From Agathobaculum ammoniilyticum (GTDB lineage: Bacteria; Bacillota; Clostridia; Oscillospirales; Butyricicoccaceae), in NCBI RefSeq assembly GCF_025567315.1, contig NZ_JAOQJE010000001.1:124001-188000 (forward strand): a stretch of DNA of 64,000 bases, read 5' to 3'. Shown here piece by piece: positions 1 to 8,720 of this stretch (position 1 is its first letter; each line of letters opens with the position of its first letter). The notes below the pieces were generated by a model. It was not told the DNA's origin. It did not search any database and saw only the letters and a list, made by a program, of their open reading frames with translations. The translations under genes were made by a program, and so were the position numbers.

Positions 1-72
1 GAACGCATCGTACAGGCGATTGAGCATTATTTCGGCCTGCGGGAAGGCGGCCCCGCGCCGTTTACACCGTGA
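1..72 (+). CDS. C-terminal end of an unidentified protein (partial)
   Basis: An open frame enters from the left edge and gives 23 residues ending in GGPAPFTP before a TGA at 70-72. The gene body lies outside the window, so no family can be assigned. The following gene has candidate starts GTG at 69, overlapping this stop, and ATG at 75, so the two genes are probably translationally coupled in one operon. Confidence 0.5.
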   Translation, partial: ERIVQAIEHYFGLREGGPAPFTP

Positions 73-74
73 AA

Positions 75-842
75 ATGAAGAAAAAGCTGTCCGCCCCTCT
101 GATTGCGGCCATTGGCGCCGGCGTATTTGTCGCTCTGCTGGCGCTGGCATATCTGTTTGCTTCCGGCCTGCTGCATGAACGGGATACCGGCATCGTGTTG
201 TCCGATGGTACGCAAAACGCGCCGGTCGTCAGCTCGGGAAGCCAGATGCTGACTGCGCAGAGCGTCGCGGATATCGAGATCGGCCCTGTGAATGCGCAAA
301 AGGTCGTTGCGTCCTTGGTACGTCCGACCGCCTATAGCTGCAGCATACAAAATACGCTGTACTATGCGGGCGGTTCGTCCACGCTGTCCTGCCGCCAATA
401 TGTCAAGGATGGCGTGGTGCGGACTGATACCCTGCAGGCGTCGGGGAGCGTGGAAAGTACCCTGCTGCGCAGGGGCGATACTGTTTATGCCTGGGAGAAC
501 GGTGCTTCCAGCGCTTATGAGGGAAACTGGGGCGATTTTACGGACGACGCGGCTGCCATGCTGCCCACCTACGAGGACGTATTGGGGGAAGAGGTGCGGC
601 TTTTGGATGCGGGGCGGCAGGACATGGACTATGAGCCGTGTATCCGTGTGGAATTTGAGCAGGGAGGCTACCGCTGTGTATATTACATATCAGCAGCCTC
701 CGGCCTGCTGAAAGCAGCGTCGTTTTACAGCGGCGATACGCTGGTCCGTCAGGTGACGGTCAGCGAACTGAAAACCGAAGCGCCGGAGGACCAGGTTTTT
801 GATTTGCCGGATGGGCGCTCGGCGTTGGGAGAGAATCACTGA
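75..842 (+). CDS. Membrane-anchored extracytoplasmic protein of unknown function
   Basis: About 255 residues. A lysine-rich start (MKKKL) is followed by one hydrophobic segment at about residues 8-30, giving an uncleaved anchor or signal with the rest of the chain outside the cell. The exported part alternates short beta-like stretches and carries cysteines. I do not recognise the family; the all-beta character near the C-terminus loosely resembles LolA/RseB-like folds, which is only an impression. GTG at 69, overlapping the upstream stop, is an equally possible start. The gene ends two bases before the methionine gamma-lyase family gene, so they are probably co-transcribed. Confidence 0.6.
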   Translation: MKKKLSAPLIAAIGAGVFVALLALAYLFASGLLHERDTGIVLSDGTQNAPVVSSGSQMLTAQSVADIEIGPVNAQKVVASLVRPTAYSCSIQNTLYYAGGSSTLSCRQYVKDGVVRTDTLQASGSVESTLLRRGDTVYAWENGASSAYEGNWGDFTDDAAAMLPTYEDVLGEEVRLLDAGRQDMDYEPCIRVEFEQGGYRCVYYISAASGLLKAASFYSGDTLVRQVTVSELKTEAPEDQVFDLPDGRSALGENH

Positions 843-844
843 AA

Positions 845-2098
845 ATGTCTGAATATTTACCAATATCGGAAGAAATACGCGCGCTCGGCCGTCAGGCTGA
901 GCGCGAAATCATGCCGTGCTTTTCTCGTATCGAAGAGATCTGCGACCGGAATACGGAAAAGGTGCTGGCGGCGTTTACGAAAAACCGCGTGTCGGATAAC
1001 CTTTTTGCCGGCACGACCGGCTATGGATATGACGATCACGGGCGTGACACCCTGGACCGCATTTATGCCGATATCTTCGGGACGGAGGCCGCGCTGGTGC
1101 GCATCGGCTTTGTCAACGGCACGCACGCGCTTTCCTGCGCGATGTTTTCCGCAGTCAAAACAGGGGACACGGTGCTTTCAGTCACCGGTCCGGCGTATGA
1201 CACGCTGCAAAACACAATCACCGGGGATTACTGCGGCAGCATGAAGCACTATGGTATCGGTTACAAGCAGGTGGACCTCAAGGACGGCGCGCCCGATCTG
1301 CCAGCGATTGCCGCAGCCGTGCGAGACCAAGCGGTCAAACTAGTGTTCATCCAGCGCAGCCGCGGCTATGCCGTACGTAAAACGCTGTCCTGCGAGGAGA
1401 TCGGAGAAATCTGCCGGACGGTGCGTGCCGCAGGCTCCGAAGCCGCGATTATGGTGGATAACTGCTACGGCGAATTTGTGGAGGAGACTGAGCCGACCCA
1501 GGTTGGCGCGGATCTGATTGCGGGTTCGCTGATTAAAAACCCGGGCGGGGGTCTTGCGCCCACCGGCGGTTACATCGCAGGCCGCTCGGATCTGGTGGAG
1601 AATGCCTCCTATAAGCTGACCGCGCCCGGCATCGGCGGGGAGTGCGGCTGCACCATAGGACAGAACCGTTTGCTGTATCAGGGGCTGTTCATGGCGCCGC
1701 ATATCACGGCGCAAGCGCTGAAAACGGCCATTTTCTGCGCCAAGGTCATGGAGCTGATGGGATACGAGGTCAGCCCGAAAGCGGAAGAGACGCGGTATGA
1801 CATCATCCAGACGATTGCGTTCGGCGCGCCGGAGCCGCTGCGCCGGTTCTGCGAAGGGATTCAGGCGGGCGCGCCGGTCGATTCCTTTGTGACACCGGAG
1901 CCGTGGGCCATGCCGGGCTATGACGATCCGGTCATCATGGCGGCGGGCGCTTTCGTGCAGGGCGCTTCCATTGAATTGTCGGCGGATGCTCCGATGCGGG
2001 AGCCGTATGTGTGCTATTTACAGGGCGGCCTGACCTACGCTTCAGGCAAAGCCGGTATTTTGCTCGCGGCTGAGCGTATCAGCAATGCCAAATCGTGA
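845..2098 (+). CDS. Methionine gamma-lyase family protein (YnbB / 'aluminium resistance' family)
   Basis: 417 residues, the usual length of this fold-type-I pyridoxal-phosphate family found in Firmicutes. It has the N-terminal glycine-rich segment (TTGYGYDDHGRD), a central VDNCYGEF stretch placing the PLP-contacting aspartate, and SLIKNPGGG at about residue 231, whose lysine is the expected Schiff-base residue. Related enzymes are annotated as methionine gamma-lyase or aluminium resistance proteins, but the true substrate of this branch is not well settled. The ATG lies two bases after the upstream stop. A hairpin with a T-run follows the gene. Confidence 0.85.
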   Translation: MSEYLPISEEIRALGRQAEREIMPCFSRIEEICDRNTEKVLAAFTKNRVSDNLFAGTTGYGYDDHGRDTLDRIYADIFGTEAALVRIGFVNGTHALSCAMFSAVKTGDTVLSVTGPAYDTLQNTITGDYCGSMKHYGIGYKQVDLKDGAPDLPAIAAAVRDQAVKLVFIQRSRGYAVRKTLSCEEIGEICRTVRAAGSEAAIMVDNCYGEFVEETEPTQVGADLIAGSLIKNPGGGLAPTGGYIAGRSDLVENASYKLTAPGIGGECGCTIGQNRLLYQGLFMAPHITAQALKTAIFCAKVMELMGYEVSPKAEETRYDIIQTIAFGAPEPLRRFCEGIQAGAPVDSFVTPEPWAMPGYDDPVIMAAGAFVQGASIELSADAPMREPYVCYLQGGLTYASGKAGILLAAERISNAKS

Positions 2099-2107
2099 AA
2101 GTGGAGG

Positions 2108-2132
2108 AAGAGCGGCGGGACCGCTCTTTTTT
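2108..2132 (+). terminator. Intrinsic terminator after the methionine gamma-lyase family gene
   Basis: AAGAGCGG pairs with CCGCTCTT around a five-base loop, and the stem runs into a T tract. It separates this transcript from the ruv genes. Confidence 0.8.
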
Positions 2133-2203
2133 CACGGGTATGGTTGCGCGAAAAGCGGTTTCGTGGTACAATATTTGGGTTGAGAGGGCAGAGGTTTGCA
2201 GCT

Positions 2204-2695
2204 ATGACGATTCTTGGTATCGACCCTGGCTACGGTACGATCGGCTATGGGGTCGTGCGGTTTGAAAACTTCAAGTTCACGCCCGTGCAGTACGGCGCGG
2301 CAACAACAAAGGCCGGCATGCCGATGCATCTGCGTCTGTGTGAGATTTATGAGGATATCAGCACGTTGGTCGATACGTTTCATCCGGACGAGGTTGCGAT
2401 TGAAGAGCTGTTTTTCTCCAAAAACATTACGACCGGCATCCAGGTCGCGCAGGCAAGAGGCGTGATCCTGCTTGCGCTCGCCCAAAAGGGCCTGCATCCG
2501 GTTTCGTATACGCCGAACCAGGTCAAAATGGCGGTGGTCGGCTATGGCAACGCAGAAAAAAAGCAGATGATGGAAATGACGAAAAGCATCCTGCATCTGA
2601 CAAAGCTTCCGCGGCCGGATGACGCGGCGGATGCGCTCGCGCTTGCGATCTGCCACGGCCATTCCAGAAATGCAATACGGTATGAGGGTATTTGA
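2204..2695 (+). CDS. ruvC: Crossover junction endodeoxyribonuclease RuvC
   Basis: 163 residues. RuvC is the Holliday-junction resolvase that cuts branched recombination intermediates delivered by RuvAB. The N-terminus MTILGIDPGYGTIGYG carries the first catalytic aspartate. IEELFFSKN supplies the catalytic glutamate and DDAADALALAICH the C-terminal acidic pair. The ATG at 2204 is chosen because the conserved ILGIDPG core must start within a few residues; upstream in-frame codons would only add a non-conserved tail. The stop overlaps the ruvA start (TGATG), so translation is coupled. Confidence 0.95.
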   Translation: MTILGIDPGYGTIGYGVVRFENFKFTPVQYGAATTKAGMPMHLRLCEIYEDISTLVDTFHPDEVAIEELFFSKNITTGIQVAQARGVILLALAQKGLHPVSYTPNQVKMAVVGYGNAEKKQMMEMTKSILHLTKLPRPDDAADALALAICHGHSRNAIRYEGI

Positions 2696-3303
2696 TGTTT
2701 TATTATGTAGAGGGTACGGTCGCGCTGCTCAAGCAAGGGCTTGCCGTAATCGACTGCGGCGGTGTGGGATATGCATGTCACGCTTCGCAGAACACGATCG
2801 GCAAGCTGAAAATCGGCGCCCGCGCGCGTTTGTTGACATATCTGAATGTCCGCGAGGATATTTTTGAATTATACGGGTTTATTGACGAGGAGGAGCAGTC
2901 CTGCTTCGAAATGATGATCGGCGTATCCGGCGTGGGGCCGAAAGCCGCTCTTTCCATTCTGTCGGTCGCGCCGCCGGACCGGCTTGCGCTGTCCATCATC
3001 ACAGGGGATGAAAAAATGCTGATGCAGGCGCCAGGCATCGGCAAAAAAATCGCGCAGCGCATTGTTTTGGAGCTGCGGGACAAGATGAGCAAGGAACAGT
3101 TGGAGACTGCGTCCAGCGTATCGCCTGTTGCCATGGCCGCGGCGTCCGGCGGGGTCAACCATACGCAGGAGGCTGTTGCGGCGCTCATGGTGCTTGGGTA
3201 CAGCCAAACGGAAGCGCTTCAGGCGATGGAGGGGATGGACGCCGCGCAGATGGAAGCGGAGGAGATCATCCGCCAATGCCTGAAAAAGCTGGTCAAACAG
3301 TAA
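2695..3303 (+). CDS. ruvA: Holliday junction branch migration protein RuvA
   Basis: 202 residues. RuvA tetramers bind four-way DNA junctions and load the RuvB motor. The N-terminal OB-fold (MFYYVEGTV, GGVGYACHAS) is followed by the two helix-hairpin-helix motifs (GVSGVGPKAALSIL and APGIGKKIAQRI). After a variable linker comes a C-terminal UBA-like domain (EAVAALMVLGYSQTEA) that contacts RuvB. The ATG overlaps the ruvC stop by one base. An in-frame TTG directly before it is not preferred. Confidence 0.95.
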   Translation: MFYYVEGTVALLKQGLAVIDCGGVGYACHASQNTIGKLKIGARARLLTYLNVREDIFELYGFIDEEEQSCFEMMIGVSGVGPKAALSILSVAPPDRLALSIITGDEKMLMQAPGIGKKIAQRIVLELRDKMSKEQLETASSVSPVAMAAASGGVNHTQEAVAALMVLGYSQTEALQAMEGMDAAQMEAEEIIRQCLKKLVKQ

Positions 3304-3315
3304 AGGGGTGTCGCT

Positions 3316-4356
3316 TTGAGCATTGAATTTTCCGGCGGCATGGCCGACGATGAACGCATTATTTCCACCAGGCAGTTGGCGGAGGATGAAACCGAAAATT
3401 CCCTGCGGCCGAAATCCATGGCGGATTATGTCGGCCAGGCAAAGGTAAAGGAAAACCTCGGTGTTTACATCGAAGCTGCAAAGCAGCGGGGAGAGGCGCT
3501 GGACCATACCCTGCTGTACGGCCCGCCGGGCTTGGGAAAAACCACGCTGGCCGGCATTATTGCAAATGAGATGGGGGTCAATATCCGCGTCACCAGCGGC
3601 CCTGCGATCGAAAAAGCAGGAGATTTGGCGGCTTTATTGACAAACCTTTCGGAAAATGATATTTTGTTTATCGATGAGATCCACCGTTTAGACCGTGCGG
3701 TCGAAGAGATCCTCTACCCGGCGATGGAGGACTACGCGCTCGATATCATTATTGGCAAGGGGCCTTCCGCGCGTTCAATCCGGCTCGACCTGCCGCGTTT
3801 CACCCTGATCGGGGCGACGACGCGCGCCGGACAGATGACCAGCCCGCTGCGTGACCGCTTCGGCGTGATGCTCCGTTTGGAACTTTATTCCGCGGAGGAG
3901 CTTTGTCATATCGTGGAACGCTCGGCAAGCATACTGAATGTGCCGTGCGAGCACGAGGGCGCTTTGGAAATCGCGCGCCGCAGCCGCGGCACGCCGCGTA
4001 TTGCCAACCGCCTGCTGCGCCGTGTGCGCGATTTCGCGCAGGTGCGCGGCACGGGCACGATCGACAAGGCCAGCGCGGACATGGCGCTGCGCGCGCAGGA
4101 GATCGATGAGTTGGGGCTGGACGCGGTTGACCGGCGCATGCTCAAAAGCATCATGCTCAATTACGGCGGCGGTCCGGTCGGACTGGAAACGCTGGCCGCG
4201 ACCATTGGTGAAGAAGCCATTACATTGGAGGATGTATACGAGCCGTATCTGATGCAGATCGGCTTTCTCAGCCGCACGCCGCGCGGGCGGTGTGTAACGA
4301 TGCAGGCTTATCGGCACATGAATATGGAACCGGCGGACGGGCAGCAAATGCTGTGA
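3316..4356 (+). CDS. ruvB: Holliday junction branch migration DNA helicase RuvB
   Basis: 346 residues. RuvB is the hexameric AAA+ motor that drives branch migration with RuvA. Visible motifs are Walker A GPPGLGKTT, Walker B ILFIDEIHR, sensor 1 GATTRAG, the arginine finger in SPLRDRFG, and the C-terminal winged helix (LNYGGGPVGLETLA, GFLSRTPRGR). The TTG start at 3316 is preceded by AAAGGGGTG at good spacing; the in-frame ATG at 3340 is the alternative. It follows ruvA by 12 bases in the ruvC-ruvA-ruvB-glmM run. Confidence 0.95.
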   Translation: MSIEFSGGMADDERIISTRQLAEDETENSLRPKSMADYVGQAKVKENLGVYIEAAKQRGEALDHTLLYGPPGLGKTTLAGIIANEMGVNIRVTSGPAIEKAGDLAALLTNLSENDILFIDEIHRLDRAVEEILYPAMEDYALDIIIGKGPSARSIRLDLPRFTLIGATTRAGQMTSPLRDRFGVMLRLELYSAEELCHIVERSASILNVPCEHEGALEIARRSRGTPRIANRLLRRVRDFAQVRGTGTIDKASADMALRAQEIDELGLDAVDRRMLKSIMLNYGGGPVGLETLAATIGEEAITLEDVYEPYLMQIGFLSRTPRGRCVTMQAYRHMNMEPADGQQML

Positions 4357-4393
4357 CGGCGCTGTTATCAATAAGAAAGTTAGGTGTTTGATA

Positions 4394-5746
4394 TTGGGTA
4401 GATATTTTGGGACGGACGGTGTCCGCGGTGTGGCAAATTCCGAACTGGACGCGCTGCTTGCATTCAAAATCGGCGCGGCGGCGGCGTTTGTGCTGACGCA
4501 GGAAGCGACCCACAGCGGAAAAGCCAAGCTGCTGATCGGCAAGGATACGCGCATCTCCTCGGATATGCTGGAAAACGCGCTGGTGGCGGGCATCTGCTCA
4601 GTCGGCGCGGATGTGGAGCTGCTGGGCGTTATCCCAACACCGGCAGTAGCTTTTTTGACGATCAAGCATAAAGCGGATGCCGGCATCGTGATCTCGGCAA
4701 GCCATAACTCGTTTGAATATAACGGCATCAAGATATTTGCGGGCAACGGCTACAAGCTGCCGGACGAAACTGAGGCCAAAATCGAAGACCTGATCGACGA
4801 CTTTGAATCCATCCCCAAAATGACCCATGAAAAGCTGGGCCGCGTGCTGAAAAGTGCGATCGATCCGGTGGTGGAGTACACCGACCACCTTGCGGAAACG
4901 ATCAAGGGCGACTTGTCCGGCCTGCACGTCGCGGTGGACTGCGCAAACGGCGCATCCTCTACCACGGTCGAGCGGTTGATGCGTTTGGTCGAGTGCAGGG
5001 CGGAGATACGGTTTTACGAGCCGGATGGAATCAATATCAACGCGGGCTGCGGCTCGACTCATCTGGAACAGCTCAAGGAGCGCGTCCGGAAAGGCAGCTT
5101 TGATTTGGGCGTCGCGTTCGATGGCGACGCGGACCGCTGCCTGATCGTGGACGAAACTGGCGAGGAGCTGGACGGGGACCGCATCATGGCCGTATGCGCC
5201 GCCCATATGAAAAAGGAAGGCAAGCTGCGCGGTGGGGCGTTTGTCGCCACCGTGCTGTCCAACATGGGTCTGCACGCCTATGCTCAAAAAAACGACATGC
5301 GGATCGAATGCTCCAATGTGGGAGACCGGTATGTGCTGGAAATGATGTTGAACAAGGGATATATCCTTGGCGGCGAGCAGTCCGGCCATGTTATCTTCCT
5401 GGAATATGCCTCAACCGGAGATGGGGAGCTGACCGCGCTGCAGTTCATGTCCATTCTGAAAAGCAGTGGCAAAAAATGCTCGGAGATCGCCGCGGAGGTC
5501 GTGCCGTGGCCGCAGGTCATGATTAACGTCAAGGTGCCGAATGATAAAAAGGCCGCCCTGCAGGAGCTGCCGGAGGTCAAGGCTTCGATCGACGAGGCGG
5601 GCGCGGCTCTGGGGGAAAACGGCCGGATTTTGGTACGTCCCTCCGGTACAGAGGCTTTGGTGCGCGTTATGGTCGAAGGAAAGGACAGCAATCAGGTCGA
5701 TACTTTGGCAAAAAGGGTTGCCAAAGTGATAGAGTCTGTCGTATAA
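4394..5746 (+). CDS. glmM: Phosphoglucosamine mutase GlmM
   Basis: About 450 residues. GlmM converts glucosamine-6-phosphate to glucosamine-1-phosphate, the step after GlmS on the way to UDP-GlcNAc and peptidoglycan. Seen are the N-terminal GRYFGTDGVRG, the phosphoserine loop ISASHNSFEYNGIK, the metal-binding loop FDGDADRC, the sugar-binding GEQSGHVI and the phosphate-binding RPSGTEALVRVM. I chose TTG at 4394 because family members begin M-G-R-Y-F-G and AGGTG lies eight bases upstream; TTG at 4388 is the alternative. Its nearest downstream gene is glmS, so two consecutive pathway steps are adjacent. Confidence 0.93.
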   Translation: MGRYFGTDGVRGVANSELDALLAFKIGAAAAFVLTQEATHSGKAKLLIGKDTRISSDMLENALVAGICSVGADVELLGVIPTPAVAFLTIKHKADAGIVISASHNSFEYNGIKIFAGNGYKLPDETEAKIEDLIDDFESIPKMTHEKLGRVLKSAIDPVVEYTDHLAETIKGDLSGLHVAVDCANGASSTTVERLMRLVECRAEIRFYEPDGININAGCGSTHLEQLKERVRKGSFDLGVAFDGDADRCLIVDETGEELDGDRIMAVCAAHMKKEGKLRGGAFVATVLSNMGLHAYAQKNDMRIECSNVGDRYVLEMMLNKGYILGGEQSGHVIFLEYASTGDGELTALQFMSILKSSGKKCSEIAAEVVPWPQVMINVKVPNDKKAALQELPEVKASIDEAGAALGENGRILVRPSGTEALVRVMVEGKDSNQVDTLAKRVAKVIESVV

Positions 5747-5763
5747 TAAGAAAGAGCCAACAT

Positions 5764-5798
5764 AAGGTGGATGTGGTTTTCGCATCCACCTTGTTTTG
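5764..5798 (+). terminator. Terminator-like hairpin after glmM
   Basis: AAGGTGGATG pairs perfectly with CATCCACCTT, followed by GTTTTG. The U-tract is interrupted, so some readthrough into the glmS leader is possible; I see no strong promoter between this hairpin and the ribozyme. Confidence 0.65.
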
Positions 5799-5845
5799 TG
5801 AAAGAGAGGGGTGAAAAGCAGCGGTACAACAGAATAGCAAGTCAA

Positions 5846-5995
5846 GCGCCAGAACTGCGATGCAGCCGGTATCGCAGTTGACGAGGGAAGGGTTAATCGA
5901 AGTTTTCGGCGGATGCCCTTCGGCCATGAGTGGGTTGGTCGTGAGCAGACTGTTAAATCGCGCGGGCGACTGCGCGGACAGAGCAGATTCTGCAT
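5846..5995 (+). ncRNA. glmS ribozyme (glucosamine-6-phosphate-activated self-cleaving leader)
   Basis: The leader of glmS contains the conserved core of the glmS ribozyme class: AGCGCCAGAAC at the cleavage site, GTTGACGAGG, GGGTTAATCGA and TTCGGCGGATGCCC. By analogy with the family, cleavage falls between A5845 and G5846. Glucosamine-6-phosphate bound as cofactor triggers cleavage, and the exposed 5' end is degraded, lowering glmS expression when product is plentiful. The 3' boundary is approximate. Position directly ahead of a glmS coding region supports the call. Confidence 0.95.
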
Positions 5996-6060
5996 AACGC
6001 ACTATTTTTATACCCAAAATTAAAAAACTGCCATCCTTTCTATTGGAGGAATTTATTCTT

Positions 6061-7905
6061 ATGTGTGGAATCGTTGGATTTACGGGCCGCGAAAACGCGC
6101 TGCCCATTCTGATTAAGGGATTATACAGCCTCGAGTACCGTGGGTATGATTCCGCCGGCATCGCCGCCTTTACGCGGGACGGCCTGCGTGTTGTGAAAAC
6201 ACAGGGCCGCATCGCGAGCCTGGAAGAGAAAATCCAGTCCGAGGGCGGCTTGTCCTGCACCTGCGGCATCGGCCATACCCGCTGGGCGACGCATGGGGAG
6301 CCGTCCGACCGCAATTCCCATCCCCATCTGGGCGGTCGGGACGGTCAGGGCAAGGTCGCGGTCGTCCATAACGGGATCATAGAAAACTATAAGGAACTGC
6401 GGGAGCGACTGGAGGCGCATGGGTACACGTTCTGTTCCGAGACGGATACGGAGACCGTCGCGCACCTGGTCGACTACCTGCATACCGGCAAGCAGGAGGA
6501 CTTGGCGAAGACCGTGCTCGCCGCAGTACAGCGCATCCGCGGCTCCTACGCACTGGGCGTGGTTTCTATGGACAATCCGGAGGAGATCGTCGCCGCGCGG
6601 CGGGATAACCCGCTGATTATCGGGCTCGGCCAAGGGGAAAATATGATTGCCTCGGATCTCACGGCGATTATCGGCCGGACCCGCGATTACATCATTCTGG
6701 ACGACAATGAGGTGGCGATTATCCGGCCGGACAGCGTGGCTGTGATGAACGAGTTCGGCGACGTAGTGGAGAAAGCGGTCCAAACTGTCACTTGGGATAT
6801 GTCGGCCGCGGAAAAGGGCGGCTACCAGCATTTCATGCTGAAAGAGATCATGGAGCAGCCGAAAGCGGTCGCGGATACAGTCAACCCGCGAATTCAGAAC
6901 AATGCTGTTGTATTTGAGGAAAACGGCCTGACCGATGAACGGCTGCGCGAAATCGAAAATATTCATATCGTAGGCTGCGGTTCCGCCTTGCACGCGGGCA
7001 TGGTCGGCAAACGTGTGATCGAGGCAATGTGCCGCATCCACTGTACGGCGGAGGTAGCCAGTGAGTTCCGGTATGAAAACCCGATCATCGGGAAAAAGGA
7101 TCTCTGCATCGTAATCAGCCAGTCGGGCGAAACCGCCGATACGCTGGCGGCGATGCGGCTGGCCAAGCAGGCGGGCGCGTTCACGGTCGCGATCGTCAAT
7201 GTGGTATCCTCGACCATCGCGCGCGAGGCGGACGGAGTGCTGTATACCTGGGCGGGGCCGGAGATATCGGTTGCGACCACAAAAGCATATTCCTCACAGC
7301 TTTCCGCCCTGTACCTGATCTCCGTGAAAATCGCACGCACGAGGGGCCTGATCTCGATCGGGGATGAGCGCGCGCTTTGCGCCGAGCTGCAGCGCTTGCC
7401 GGCCTGCATTGAGAAAGCGTTGGAAAGCCAGCAGGATATGCAGCGCATCTCCACGCGGTACGCCAACCGGCCGAGCGTGTTTTTCCTGGGGCGCGGCCTG
7501 GACTATGCTGCGGCGCTCGAGGCCTCGCTCAAGCTCAAGGAAATATCGTATATCCATTCCGAGGCATATGCGGCGGGAGAGCTCAAACACGGTACGATCT
7601 CGCTGATCGAGGAGGGGACACTGGTGGTGGCGTTGGCAACGCAGCCTGCGCTGTTTGAAAAAACCGTCTCCAACATCCGAGAGGTAGTTTCCCGCGGCGC
7701 GGTCGTCGTATTAGTCACCACGGACGACTTCACAGGGGATGAATCGGTCTGTCAGCATATTATCCGGCTGCCGAAATGTCTTTATGAATTTTCCGCGTCT
7801 CTTTCGATTATTCCCATGCAGCTTTTGGCATACTATATTGCGGTGGAGCGCAACTGCGACGTGGATAAACCGCGCAATCTCGCCAAGTCGGTGACTGTCG
7901 AATAA
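6061..7905 (+). CDS. glmS: Glutamine--fructose-6-phosphate aminotransferase (isomerizing) GlmS
   Basis: 614 residues, the usual length. GlmS makes glucosamine-6-phosphate from fructose-6-phosphate and glutamine. The ATG at 6061 is required because the catalytic nucleophile is the cysteine at position 2 (MCGIVGFTG); an upstream in-frame TTG would bury it. The N-terminal class-II amidotransferase domain (RYDSAGIA-type segment, TRWATHG, HNGIIENY) is followed by two SIS sugar-isomerase domains (GCGSALHAG, SQSGETADT, and the second with SEAYAAGELKHGT). The C-terminus ends in the family signature NLAKSVTVE. GGAGGAA lies just upstream. Confidence 0.97.
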   Translation: MCGIVGFTGRENALPILIKGLYSLEYRGYDSAGIAAFTRDGLRVVKTQGRIASLEEKIQSEGGLSCTCGIGHTRWATHGEPSDRNSHPHLGGRDGQGKVAVVHNGIIENYKELRERLEAHGYTFCSETDTETVAHLVDYLHTGKQEDLAKTVLAAVQRIRGSYALGVVSMDNPEEIVAARRDNPLIIGLGQGENMIASDLTAIIGRTRDYIILDDNEVAIIRPDSVAVMNEFGDVVEKAVQTVTWDMSAAEKGGYQHFMLKEIMEQPKAVADTVNPRIQNNAVVFEENGLTDERLREIENIHIVGCGSALHAGMVGKRVIEAMCRIHCTAEVASEFRYENPIIGKKDLCIVISQSGETADTLAAMRLAKQAGAFTVAIVNVVSSTIAREADGVLYTWAGPEISVATTKAYSSQLSALYLISVKIARTRGLISIGDERALCAELQRLPACIEKALESQQDMQRISTRYANRPSVFFLGRGLDYAAALEASLKLKEISYIHSEAYAAGELKHGTISLIEEGTLVVALATQPALFEKTVSNIREVVSRGAVVVLVTTDDFTGDESVCQHIIRLPKCLYEFSASLSIIPMQLLAYYIAVERNCDVDKPRNLAKSVTVE

Positions 7906-7988
7906 TGAAAAATATTGTTTATTGTTCAATCGGCACAAAAAAATAAATCTGTTTTTGCCATCAAAACAGTAGTTTTCACAAAAATTCC

Positions 7989-8017
7989 TTGACATTATCT
8001 TTTTTTTCGCATATAAT
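7989..8017 (+). promoter_or_regulatory. Strong housekeeping-type promoter of the sigH gene
   Basis: TTGACA at 7989-7994 and TATAAT at 8012-8017 are both consensus hexamers with exactly 17 bases between them. The predicted transcription start near 8024 is only a few bases ahead of the ATG at 8028. Confidence 0.85.
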
Positions 8018-8027
8018 AAATCTTGAC

Positions 8028-8645
8028 ATGAGACACGGTATAGAAAATATTCCATTGCAGCCGTTATCCGATGAAGCGTTGTGCCGGCTGGCGCAGCAGG
8101 GCGGCGGCGATGCGGCGGAAGCTTTGGTAAAAAGGTATTCCAGACTGGTAAAGACCTGTGCGCGCCCGTATTTTTTAGTGGGTGCGGATGAAGAGGATCT
8201 GCTTCAGGAGGGGATGCTCGGTTTGATGAAAGCGATCCGCGAATATGATGAAGGAAAAGGCGTGCCGTTCAGCGCGTTTGCGAAGATCTGCGTTATGCGG
8301 AAAATTTTTTCCGCGGTGCGGTCTGCCGCCGCAATGAAGCACGACCCGCTCAATCGTTCCATGTCAATCGATCGACCTCTGTTTGAAGACCTTGCGGAAT
8401 CGCACACCCGGGTTACGGCACCGATTGGTGACCCTGAATCGCTGGTGATCGGCAATGAGGAGAGGGAAGAACTGGTCCGTCGGCTCTACTCGCTTCTGTC
8501 TGAATTCGAGGCAAAGGTTTTAACATTGTTTTTGGATGGCCTGTCGTTTGAGGAAATGTCCAAAACGCTGCGTAAACCGATCAAGTCTGTGGATAATGCC
8601 ATCCAGCGCATCAAGCGGAAATCGGCAAATATCAAACCCCAATAG
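8028..8645 (+). CDS. sigH: RNA polymerase sigma factor, SigH (Spo0H) family
   Basis: About 205 residues, close to SigH. Region 2 shows EEDLLQEGMLGLMKAIREYD and the following FSAFAKICVMRKIFSAVRSA recognition and melting helices; KHDPLNRSMSIDRPL is typical of SigH. Region 4 (SLLSEFEAKVLTLFLDGLSFEEMSK) reads the -35 element. In Bacillus and Clostridia SigH directs early sporulation and transition-phase genes. The start is uncertain: ATG at 8028 lies a few bases after the predicted transcription start and has no Shine-Dalgarno sequence, so the message may be nearly leaderless. An in-frame TTG about 25 bases further on is an alternative but also lacks a ribosome site. Confidence 0.88.
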   Translation: MRHGIENIPLQPLSDEALCRLAQQGGGDAAEALVKRYSRLVKTCARPYFLVGADEEDLLQEGMLGLMKAIREYDEGKGVPFSAFAKICVMRKIFSAVRSAAAMKHDPLNRSMSIDRPLFEDLAESHTRVTAPIGDPESLVIGNEEREELVRRLYSLLSEFEAKVLTLFLDGLSFEEMSKTLRKPIKSVDNAIQRIKRKSANIKPQ

Positions 8646-8720
8646 GCGATTGCAGGCATGCGGCCTGTACGCATAAATTTCAGGTTCCCGAGGGAACGGT
8701 ATCAAAGAGAGGTAAAAACC

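Noticed and set aside
27..398. Long minus-strand open frames opposite many core genes
   Set aside because: They mirror the third-position GC bias of real genes on the other strand, lack ribosome sites and show no family motifs.
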